64,000 nucleotides of DNA from the NCBI GenBank assembly GCA_913060695.1, contig CAJXUA010000001.1, positions 277,132 through 341,131 on the forward strand, written 5' to 3'. Origin of the DNA: an uncultured Gammaproteobacteria bacterium (GTDB taxonomy: Bacteria; Pseudomonadota; Gammaproteobacteria; Pseudomonadales; Pseudohongiellaceae). The position numbers and the translations under genes were made by a program. The notes below the pieces were generated by a model. That model was not told the DNA's origin. It did no database searches and saw only the letters and a list, made by a program, of their open reading frames with translations. Positions 51,672-63,600 of the stretch are shown one piece after another (the first letter of the stretch is position 1; each line of letters starts with the position of its first letter).

Positions 51672-54600
51672 ATGAGTGCTCCAAGACACAACTCCGATCA
51701 TTCGCCCCACTTTTCTCGCCTTGCCAAGCTTTTGTCTAGGGCGCGGCGGCATATCGTCTCTCTTGTGGCATTGGCTACCGTCTTTCTTTTCGGGCTTGCG
51801 TTGGCACAAGTGCCTGGGCCAGTCTCACTGCAGGGTAGTGGTGGCACGATCACTAGCGATGGTCTATACCGCGTTCATACCTTTACGGCCGGCGGTAATT
51901 TTATTCCTCCTCCCGGTATTACGTCTGTCGATGTGCTTGTTGTCGGTGGCGGCGGCGGCGGGTCTAGAACCGGCAATAACGAAGGTGGTGGCGGTGGTGG
52001 TGCTGGTAGCTTTCTCAATCTCACCGGTGTTGCGATTAACTCAGCGTCTGCGACAGCGGTTGTGGTTGGTGCTGGGGGTGCAGGGGCTACCAGCAATGGT
52101 AGCAACGGTACCTCAGGTGGTCAGTCGCGATTCATCGCACAAACAAGTCGGGATGCGAACGGTGGTGGCGGAGGTGGCACTGGTGGTTCGCCAGGCTTAT
52201 CTGGTGGTAGTGGTGGCGGCGGCGGCGCAAGCGGTTCTGGATCACCCGCTGGTGGAAGCGCGACAGCGGGAGGAAATGTTGGTGGTAATAGTTTTGGTAG
52301 TAATACGAATAATCAACGCGCTGGTGGTGGCGGTGGCGGCGCCGGGCAAGCGGGCTTCAATGCGACCAGCCAAAATGGCGGAAATGGTGGCACAGGGGCA
52401 TCTTCTACCATAAGCGGTAACACTGTGACTTATGCTGCTGGTGGTGGTGGCGCAGGGTTTGTGAGTGGTGGCGCTGGCGGCAGTGGTGGATTGGGCGGGG
52501 CCGGGTCGACAAACAACACATCCGCAGGAAATGGCAGCGGTTTCGGCAGTGGTGGCGGGGCTGGGCGTCGTGGCAACAATGGTGGTAATGGCAGTGCCGG
52601 TGTAGTAATTGTGCGCTATTTAGCGCCCCAATTGACTGTTAATACCCAGCCCTCTACTACTGCTGGTGCAGGCGTGAGTTTCGCGCAGCAGCCGCAAATC
52701 CGCCTAACGCAAGGCGACGGGGTTACTGGCATCAATGGTGTCACCATTACGGCTTCTTTGGCCTCCGGTGGCGGTACTTTAGGAGGCACTCTAACTGCCG
52801 TAACTGCAGGCGGCGGTTACGCCACTTTCACCAATCTAAGCCTGTCGGGAGCAGAAGGCGCGAAGACTATTGCCTTCACTGCCGCAAACGCCACTGGGCA
52901 AGTAGTGTCTAATGTGGTGACGCTGCAATCGACATTGACGGTGCAAACTCAGCCTCCGGCAAGTGTGCAACGGGGTGCCACGTTCTCCACTGCGGCGCGC
53001 GCGTTTAATAATGCTTCGGTCGCGCAGAATGGTGTCGCTGTGACTGTGTCCATTTTATCAGGCGGAGGCACGCTCAACGGCACACTAACGCAAAACACCT
53101 CTAGCGGCATCGCCACGTTCAGTAACCTGTCGATATCAGGTGCGCCCGGCGTACGTGTTCTTCAGTTCACGGCCACCAATTGGCGTTCTGTCAGTACTTC
53201 CAACGTCACGGTAACAGCTTCCACATTAGCTATTACCCAACAAGCATCGAGTACCGTGACGCAGGGAGTGGTTTTTCCTCAGCAGCCCATAGTGAGAGCG
53301 TTAGATGGTGGCGGGAACCCGATTAGCGGTGTTGATGTTACCGCGGCCATAGCCTCAGGCTCAGGTGCCATTAGCGGAACGGTAACCAGGACTACGGATG
53401 CCAGTGGCTATGCTACTTTCACGAACCTCTTGATAGGGGGTAGTACGGGAGTGCACACTCTGCGGTTCACAGCGACAAACTGGAACCAAGTAGTCTCTAG
53501 CAATATCACTGTCAACGCCCCTACGAAATTTCTAACCGTCAATACTCAGCCTTCCACGAGCGCTAACCTAGGGCAAGTGCTTCCAGTCCAGCCTATCATT
53601 TTGGCAAACGACGGTAGTCCAGTAGCCGGTGTCGTAGTGACAGCAGCTATCAACTCTGGGCCAGGTACTCTTGGGGGAACACTGACAGCTACGACGAATG
53701 CGAGTGGCTTGGCGAGTTTCAGCAGTCTGTATATCACCGGAGTCTCTGGCAGCCATACGCTGCGTTTTACCTCGCCCACTTGGAGTCAGGCTATCTCCAA
53801 TACGATTAACATACTGCCCTCTACTTTAACTATCACTCAGCAAGCGAGTGCGACAGTAGAGAGTGCCGAAGTATTTGCAACTCAGCCGATTGTAAGGGCA
53901 TTAGATGCCTCTGGAAATCCGATCAGCGGGCTTAGCATTGCAGCGACGATTCAATCTGGCGGGGGAACCTTAGGCGGCACATTAACCGCTATTACTGATG
54001 GTTCTGGCTTAGCCAATTTTTCGAACCTAAGCATTACCGGTACACTAGGTGATCGCGTGCTACGTTTTACAACGTCTGGTTGGAATTCAGTAGATTCAAG
54101 CCCGGTCAGTGTAATTCCTTCGCCTCTTGTGGTACTGCAGCAAGCCTCGACACCTGAGGAGAGTGGCGTCGTATTCTCTCAGCAACCCATCATCGAGGCG
54201 CGAGATGGAAATGACAGCCCGATCAGCGGCGTAGTAGTCACTGCCAGTATTTTTTCGGGTGGCGGTACACTAGGTGGCACGCTAACTGCGACGACCGACG
54301 CCAGCGGACAGGCAACGTTTACAAACCTGCAAATTACAGGCGCAAATGGCGAGCGCGTACTGCGTTTTACGGCGACTAATTGGCAGTTTGTCGACAGCAA
54401 TGCGATCACGATATTCGCCAAGCTCGGTATTATGACGCAAGCGAGCGCCTTGACGACCAGCGGCGCAGTATTCGCACAGCAACCAGTCGTTGAGGCCCGC
54501 GATGGATCGAATGCGCTGATAAGTGGTGTTGAGGTTAGTGCCTCTTTGTTCACAGGAACTGGCGTACTGTCGGGCACTACAACGGAAACTACAAATGGTA

Positions 54601-57600
54601 GCGGACTTGCCACCTTCACCGATCTTGCCATCGCAGGGGCACCGGGAGGAAGGACTTTACAATTTAGCGCCTCAGGGTGGGGCAGCGTTGAATCTGCCAC
54701 TATCGATATTGCAGGTGGGCCGGGGACGTGCGCGTTCGAAGGTGGCGTCATAGGGTCGCAACTAGTGAGGCTGTTGGGGTGTACCACTGCGCAAGTTAAT
54801 CCAGCAGCGGATAGCATCAGCATAGACGTACCCGGTGGCACTGTCGCGGGTGATGTACTAGTCACTTTCATCGCCGCACATCAGTCATCTGTTTACAATG
54901 TAGCGGGTTGGACTAAACTCTCGGAGGACGGTTCTGGAGGCAGTCAGACACTATCGGTATTCACACGTGTAGCCACTTCGAGTGAGCCCGCTTCTTATAC
55001 GTTTACGGAAGGCTCTTCTAATACCCGGTTTATATATGGCACGATGATGCGCTATACCGGTGGTAGTGGAAACGTGTTGGTGAGCACCGCCAATACTGGC
55101 AATAACTCTACCGCCCAAGCGCCAACATTAACTACGAGCTTGGCAGATACGCTAATTGTGCGACTAGCGTCAGTACGTAACAACCTCGTCCCGAATCCTG
55201 CGAGTGGTGGGATAGTTTCAGGTCATAGGAACATCACTCAAGATAGTGCAAACAACTCTGACGGCGCAGCGGCGTATTACAATGAAACAAGCGTCACGAC
55301 TGTGGCTACCGCAAACTTTACCAATTCCAGCAATCGTTGGGTGGCTCAAACCATAGGTGTGGAGCCTGCGTCAGCTTATCATTTTGAAATTTCACATGGC
55401 GCCTCCCACGGTACGTGTTCTGCAACCACCCCCATTACCATCACAGCCTATGATAGTTATGGGGTTCAAGTTACAAATTTCGCGGGCACGATGACACTTA
55501 CTAGTAGTGGTGGAGCCGGTAATTTTACGCTTAACACCACACTTCCGAATACAGGTACTCCTGCAAATTTCAGCAATGGCACGTCTAACGATGGAGTCGC
55601 TACTTATACCTTCGATCCTAGTGATGGCGGGCAGATCGTATTGGATTTCTCGAGTTCAACTATCGGTACCATAACATTCGATGCGGTTGGCCAATATCAA
55701 AGAACCGTCACTCCCGTCTCTCCCGCACCAGGGCAATCTGCCCAAGTCGTAACCGAGACTGCACAAACACAAAATTACGCACTTTCTATGGTAATGGGAG
55801 CATGTGCTTTCCGCATCAGTCACGATGGCAATGGCAGTGTTTGTTCCATCGACCCTATTACAATCAGTGTCGTCGACTCGCTGGGAACTAAAGTCAATTA
55901 TGCGGGCAATATCAATCTGAGTACCGCAGGGGTTACCGGTGGTAACTGGATAAAAACCAGCACGCCGGCGGATGCTAACGGTACGCTCGACAATGGTGCG
56001 GCAAACGATGGTGCGGCCACTTACACATTCGTTGCTGCAGATGCGGGCGATATAATCTTGAATTTTCAAGACAATACTGTAGAGACGGTGAACTTCAATA
56101 TTACCGCTGCTGGCGTAAGTGCACCAGCTGGCCCCTATGATCCCAATTTCGTCGTAACCGCCTGTTCATTCCGTATCACCCATAGTGGGAGCATGGATGT
56201 GTGCTCGCCCGAAGAGATCACCATCACACTGGTCAATAATCTGGGTGTTCCAGTTACCAATTACACAGGCACTATCAACCTCACTACCACAACCGGGCGC
56301 GGTAGTTGGGCTAAGACTACACCCCCTACAAATGCCGAAGGAACATTGACCGACCCGATCCAAGGTGATGGCGGCGCGACCTATCAATTTGTTCTAGCGG
56401 ATGCGGGCACTATTACGTTGAAGTTTGTCCACCCCGGCGCCTCTGGAGTGGTGAATATTAATGTTAGCGATGGGGCAACGCTTGATCCCCGTAATTCCGC
56501 TAGCACCTACGACCAAAATATTACTGTCGGCCTTTGTCAATTTGAGATCAGCCATAGTGCAAGTGCTACAGCGTGTGAGATAGAAGCGGTCACAATAACT
56601 GTACGCGATAGCGTTGGTGGGCTTGCCGTTGATTATGAAGGCACAATGACGCTTGCAACGAGCAGCAATCACGGCAATTGGTTAGTGAATACGGGTAGTG
56701 GCGTATTGACCGATGTCGCAGGTGACGACAATGGAGTGGCCACCTACAAATTTGGGGCAAGCGACGATGGGCAAGTGATATTGGATTTCAGCACCCCACA
56801 TGCTGAGATAGTGAACTTCGATGCCATCGATAACGCCATTATTGTTGATGTAACACTTGATCCTAACTTAGTCGTCAGTTCGTGTTTACCTGGTCTTGTA
56901 GGTTCTGCGTCTTGCGTGGTGGGCTCAAGCACGACACTAGCAATTCCCGCTCGCTCAGCAGTGGCAGCGCAACGCAGTCGCATGGTGCTGATGTTTGTCT
57001 TTGGCGCAAATACCACCAATGTTACCTCGGCCAGTTTTAACTCGGCATCGATGACCTTGATACGTAGGCAGCAAGATCCTAACGACGGCGGCAATATTAC
57101 CGAATTGTGGGGCATACTCGACAGTAATCTGCCTACCGCAGCCGGCACGTATACGGGTAGCTTCACAGCAGGGCCTCTAGGTGCTGCCATGTGTTTACTC
57201 GCAGTAAATGAAGTTGAACAGGTATTCCCAACAGCACTGTCACCTGCGGATTCTGGCCCGCTGAATAGCGTTGCCGGTGCAGGTTTCACTAAGACCACGT
57301 CTATCACTACTCAAGAGAACAACTCGTTAGTTGTTGTGGGTACGAGCATCGATACCAATAATTATTGGAACTTTGCGGACCCGTCGCCAGACTATCTGGC
57401 TCGTATTTTTGGTGTGACTGGCCCTAGAGCTGCCAATCCTGACAATGGCTCAGATCCGGCTGAAGATGAAGCGCGCTTCGTTGGTGCGGCTGGACGATTA
57501 CCGACCGCGGGCTTGTCTGATATTGTGGAAACTATAGAGTTCGGCGGATTCGCAGATACGCCTGCGGGCACTCAAGTGGTAGCAGCGTTCAAACCGCTCA

Positions 57601-60600
57601 TCGGGGGTGCGCCATTGGCCTCGGGTTACGTGCCAGTGCTGTTAGAGCAGACTTTCGCTGGGAATTTAAGCTACCGCGCAATCGGTGCAACCCTCCGTTC
57701 AACCTATAACGAAGATTCTCCTACGCCATTGGGCTGTAACTTCGTGAACTTTGCAACTGGAGCTCAGGCGCCACTTACGCTGCCCGTTGGCTCTACTGTG
57801 CGCGCGGCGTACTTATATTGGGCGGGGTCGGGTGATAATGCTCTTGGACAAGTAGACGCTGATGTAAATTTTGGTGTAACGGGCAGTGAAGTACCCATCA
57901 CTGCAGATGAGATATTCTTGATAGAAGACACGGGCCTAAGTAACAACCTCGACTATTTCACAGGCTTCAAGGATGTGACTAGTCTCGTGACTGCGAGTGG
58001 CAATTACACACTGAAAAACCTTACTGTGCAATCTGGCGCTCCTTGGAATGGCACGCAGGCCTGTGCGGGAATATGGGGCTTGGTCGCCATTTATGATCAC
58101 CCCGACGAGCACTTGCGCGTTGTGAATGTGTTCCAAGGCTTTCAGCCGTTCCAGAACTCTGCTTTTACCTTGGTGCCGCGTAATTTCCGTATGGCGACCA
58201 ACGACGTTGCGCAGAACCTTCCTAATGGCCAAGTTACGCACATTACGGTGGAAGGGGACGAAACCTTAAACTCTCCAGATAACAAAGAAGGCTTGGGAAT
58301 ACAAACTGCGCCAGGTTCAACAAGCTATACGAGTATCGTCTCTAGCCTTAACCCGCTTGGGCAAGAGTTTAACTCGACAGTGACGCGCCCTGTTTATGTC
58401 TACGATGCCGGTAGTGGCTACTATGTATTCGATAACACTGCAGGCGTCAACAGTGATGGCTATGAGATCGACGTACCCGGCCCGCAAGTGAGTTCTGGTG
58501 GCCCTCGCATCGGTAACTCTTGGGGTTTAGATGTCGACACTCACTATATCGCTGGCGGTAACTCAGGCACGCTCCTCTATAATTTTGCAATAGATGGTGC
58601 CGAAGCTGAGCAAATAACTACCCGTTACAGCGCGGAACAAGACCTCGTAATGCTGATTTCAGAAGTCATCAGCGTCACAAACTTTCCTGTAGCTGATCTC
58701 GAGGTGACTACTACCGAAACCAGCACGTTCAAAGTGAATAGTGAAGGCAGCTATCAATTCGTTGTGAAAAACAACGGCGACGGTGGATTCGATGGTGGCT
58801 ATGCGAACGGAGAAGTGTTGGTGGCCGGCATACTGCCAGAGGGAATGACGTTTGCGAGTGGCAGCTCCATTGGTGGCACGGGCTGGAGTTGTAGCGTTAC
58901 TACTAACCCCGGCGCTTACTCTTGTACTTACAATATTGCCACAACGTGGACAGGAGGCGCGACTACTGGACAGCTTGCCTCGGGTGAGTCACTGCCTCCT
59001 ATCAACGCCACTGTTACGATTGGCGATAGCAGTTTCTTCCCTCTGCAAAACAATAATGCGAAGAATGTTGCGCGCTTGATACATTCTGGTGGTAGCTGTG
59101 CTGTGACTGCAGTTGGTGTAATTCCTGCGCCCGAGGATTGTAATCGCTCACCCCAGTTCGACAACTTCAATGATCTCGAGGGCGGAAATATTGATATCAA
59201 CGACCTTGACGATAAGCAGACCAATAATAACAACGTTGATAGTGTGACCACTGTTGTTAAAGGTGTTGAAGTCGACCTGACTATGGATAAGTTTGTTGAA
59301 GATATTTTAGAGGCAGGTAGCTCGGGTATCTATACCTTGAGAATCACTAATAATGGCCCTGATGCAACAACTGCCACAGTCACAGTCAATGATACTCAGC
59401 CTGTAGGAGTTACTTTTCAGTCCGCGGCGGGAACAGGTTGGGTGTGCCCCAGCCCACCAGGCAACTTAGTGTGCACGTACTCTGGATCGCTAGGAGTAGG
59501 CCAAACTACTGATATTTTACTTACAGTAGATGTGACAGGGGCAGATGGATCCTTCGTCACCAACACGGCGTCTGTTTCTGCAGGCGCCTTCAACTTTGAC
59601 GTGAACAATACCAATAATTCCGATCAGGACATAACAGAGATCGAAGGCCCTCCTGTTGCCTCACAAGAGAAGTTCCTGTTGTCAGTCAGCTCGCTTGGTG
59701 CGCTAACGAGCATCGGTGGTCTCTCCAATTTCACCGATGACGACTACATTATTTACGACCCCGTTACCGATACGGCAACGATGTTTTTCGACAATAGCGC
59801 ACTTGGTTTCAACGTGAATGATGCCGACGCCGTGCACCTGCTCAAGAATGGTCACATCGTGATATCGGCGAAAACCGCTGGTTCTATTGGTTCGGGTGCA
59901 GGTCTGATTAATTTCGGGCCGGGCGACTTAGTTGTCTACGATCCGATCCTTGGTACTGCATCGCTACTGTTTGACGGATCCGCGATTTTTGGTGGCCCGA
60001 ATCCCGGGGATAACAATATTACTGCGGTTTATGTGAATAACGACGGCTCTATAGATATTGCAGTTGAGCGAAGCGGTCCTGGCTCGACGATCGGAAGCAA
60101 TAATTTGTCAGTCGTGAATACGAACATCATCCGTTATTACCCGCCTGGAGTGGGAGGTGCCTTAGCTGGTACAGCTGTGAATATAATCGAGCTAGATAGT
60201 CTTTTGGATACCTCCGACACGGGCGCTATTATTACTGGTTTTTATAGACGAGTAGACCCCAACAATACTAACTCGACTCTACAAAATTACATTCTCACTA
60301 TACAAGATCCGAATGACGGCATCATTACGACAGGCATCGGCTATGATCCATCGACCGGTACAGTGGTCACTCAGGATGACATCACTCAGATCGATCAAAC
60401 GGGCGCTACGACGACGTCCAATCTGTTCCTCGGGGACGTAGAAATTGGTATATTCGAATCCACTGGCAATCTCAGCAACCTCTTAATCGATGCTATACAT
60501 GTTCTCGAAGATCCTTATGTAGGTCACTTCCGTATCTCGGAATACGGTGGCAGCGCCACCGTATGTTCGCCAGCAGGCTTGCAACTGCGTATCAGTAAAC

Positions 60601-63600
60601 ACGAAGGTCTGACGCATTCGCGAGATACTGACTACTACGGATCTGTACGACTTACTACTGACACAGGTATCGGCGATTGGGCGATCGTGAGTGGCAATGG
60701 CACGCTCAATAACGGTACAGCCGATGATGGTGTTGCAATCTACACCTACGTTCCAAGTGATGGCGGCACAGTCATCTTGAGTCTCAATCAGTCTGTCGCG
60801 GGTACCGTGAACATCGATGTGACGAACGGCATAGCGCGGGAAGGAATTCCTGCAGGCGTTGGTTCTGAGGCGCCACTCTTTACCTATAGCGCAGGTGTCA
60901 CACTTAATTATCTGGATAGTTTCAGCACGATATCGTACGCCAATCAGAATGGCACCCATGCCTGGGGAGCCAACTGGACGGAGAATGATGTGGTGACCCC
61001 GGCTGGCCCAACTGCTGGTGACGTAAGAGTTACAGGCGGTAAGGCTGTGTTTAGACGCACCGGTGGCACAACGCAGCCCAGCCTAATGCGCAGTATCGAC
61101 CTCAGCGGTGCTACACTGCAATCTAATCTATTGCTCAGCTTTAGTTACAGCTATGCCAACCTTGGCACATTCGAAGAGTTCGTTGTTGAGGCGCGGCATA
61201 GTAGTGCTGCAGCCTGGCAGCAGGTGGCACTCTATAAGCGAGGTACGACTTTGCCGAATGTTGCGTCGGGTAATGCTTTATCGGGCAATCTCAATTTGTC
61301 GGCGGTATTCACAGGAACTCCAAGCGCGAGCACACAGATTCGTTTCCGCGTAGTGCAGGGTTTCAATACAACTGCAACATTCTCAATCGATGATGTGAAG
61401 TTAACGGCCGAAACTAACAACTGCAATGTCAGCCCGCTCGGAGTCAGCCATTACAAAATCTCGATCAATGGGGTCAATAGTGGTACTTACAACGGGGTTG
61501 CCTGTGTCGGAGCTGAAGTTACGATTACGGGGCACGATGGCGCTCACTCGCCTATAGCCCCTGGTGCGATCCCTATCTATCTCACTAGTAGCACTAACAA
61601 GGGTAACTGGTCGCGCGTGATTACGGGGGGTGGGGTGCTGAACAATGGCACCGTCAATAACGGTGCGGCGACCTATACCTTCCCTGCTACCGAGACGAGC
61701 GTAACGTTACGCTTCGACTACACTGGGCCAGCCACTAATCCCGAAATCGTGAATATCAATGTTACGGACAATACCAACACGGAGCTGGGTACCGAGGACC
61801 CTAACTACTCGGTATCACAGGTAGGGTTGCGGGTACTAAACTCCGGTACAGGGGATGCGGTCACGCCGATTCCATTGCAGATCGCGGGGAAACCGTCGAA
61901 CGTGAATCCGATTGCGTCAATTTTGTATGTGCAAGTGGTGAACTCTTCGGGCACGAACCCTGGAGTATGCGAACCGCTGTTCTCGGTTGGTGAAACTCTA
62001 GATATTCAATTCGCGGCGCAGTGTGACGACCCAACACAGTGTGTGACGGCGACAGAGACGTTTCAAGTGAACGGGACATCGGTACCCTTGATTGATTTGC
62101 CAGGCCCTGTGAACTACACCAATGTGCCGATAACTCTTACCGATGTGGGGGGCGGGGTACCCGGAGCGCCAATCGTGATTAACTATTCCGATGTCGGCAA
62201 GATGCGCCTGCACTCGCGCTTTGATATTCCATTCGGCGACAACGTGAATCCTCTGTTGGCGACCAAATCTGGCGACACCATTACTGCCACGAGTAATCAG
62301 TTCATCGTGCGTCCCTTCGGTTTCGATATCGATTTCAGTGATGGGCGAGCCAATAATGGCAGCGGAGATACTTCCTATGCGACAGACCATACGGGTTCCC
62401 GATGGCGCATCGCGGGAGAGTCTTTCGATACTACAGTATCGGCTGTGGCGTGGGAGTCTGGTGACGACACCAACAACGACGGCATCCCTGATAGCGGCGC
62501 GGATCTATCGAATAATCATGTCACACCTAACTTCGACCAGGATAGCGACGCGGGCAACTACTCAGTGCAACTGAGTGTTATCGAGAATAAGGTGCCAGGT
62601 GGAATTGCTGGTCTACTAACGAATGACGACTTCGATGGATTTGCTTTCGGTGCAAACACACACAGTATTAACTATAACGAGGTCGGCATAATTGATTTGC
62701 GGGCAGACATAGTCAATGGCAGCAATACAGTGATTCCTTATCTTGGCACCGCCAATGTGGAGGGGAAAGTGCTCAACGTTGGGCGCTTCTATCCGAACCT
62801 GTTCGCGGTTACTCAAAAGACACTCACTGGTCGCTCCGATCTGGTCTGTACGCCCGATTCAGGCTTTACCTATATGAACGAGCCCTTCCAAGTTGAGTTC
62901 GAGTTAAGCGCGAAAGGTTTGACCGACAGTGGCAATTACACGACGGTGAACTACCGCGGCAACTACGCGAAACTAGATAGCTTTGGTGAACTTTCTCTAG
63001 TGGCTTTGAATGATATTAGCGGGGCGAGCGATGTCGATTACACTGCGCGGCTAGCGAACAGCAGTGTGCCTTCTAGTTTCGCAGGCACGTGGAGTAGCGG
63101 CGTGCTCACCCTGTCGGGGGATATGATATTCCAACGCAATGCCGCGGCGACTCCTGATGGTCCGTTCCCTGCAATGCAGATCGCGTTTAAGCCAACGGAC
63201 AACGATGGCGTTACCATCGACCCTGCTAGGATCGATGTGCTGACTTCGCTCGGAGTGCTCGATGTTGATCTCGACATATTCCCAACAGAGCCAGGTACTG
63301 CAGCATATTACTTGATCGACGAGCATGAGTTCCGCTATGGCAGGTTGGTCGTCAACAATGCCTATGGCCCCGAGACCGAAGATCTCGCGCTGACTTTCTT
63401 GGTGGAGTATTACAACGGCTCAGAGTTCGTACGCAATATGCTCGATAATTGTTCGGTGCTCGATATCGCTGACGTAAGCTTCGTGACAGGCACCTACACG
63501 GGTGATCTGGATTCAGGAGAGACAGAGTTAATAGCGCCAGATACGGTGAAATTCTTGAACGGCCAGACGCAAGGCTACGAGAACATTGCATTGCCTTCCG

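Noticed and set aside
54179..54871. 230-codon minus-strand frame inside mshQ
   Set aside because: It mirrors the repeat structure of mshQ on the other strand, is Pro/Ser/Val-rich with no start signal, and is a shadow of the real gene.
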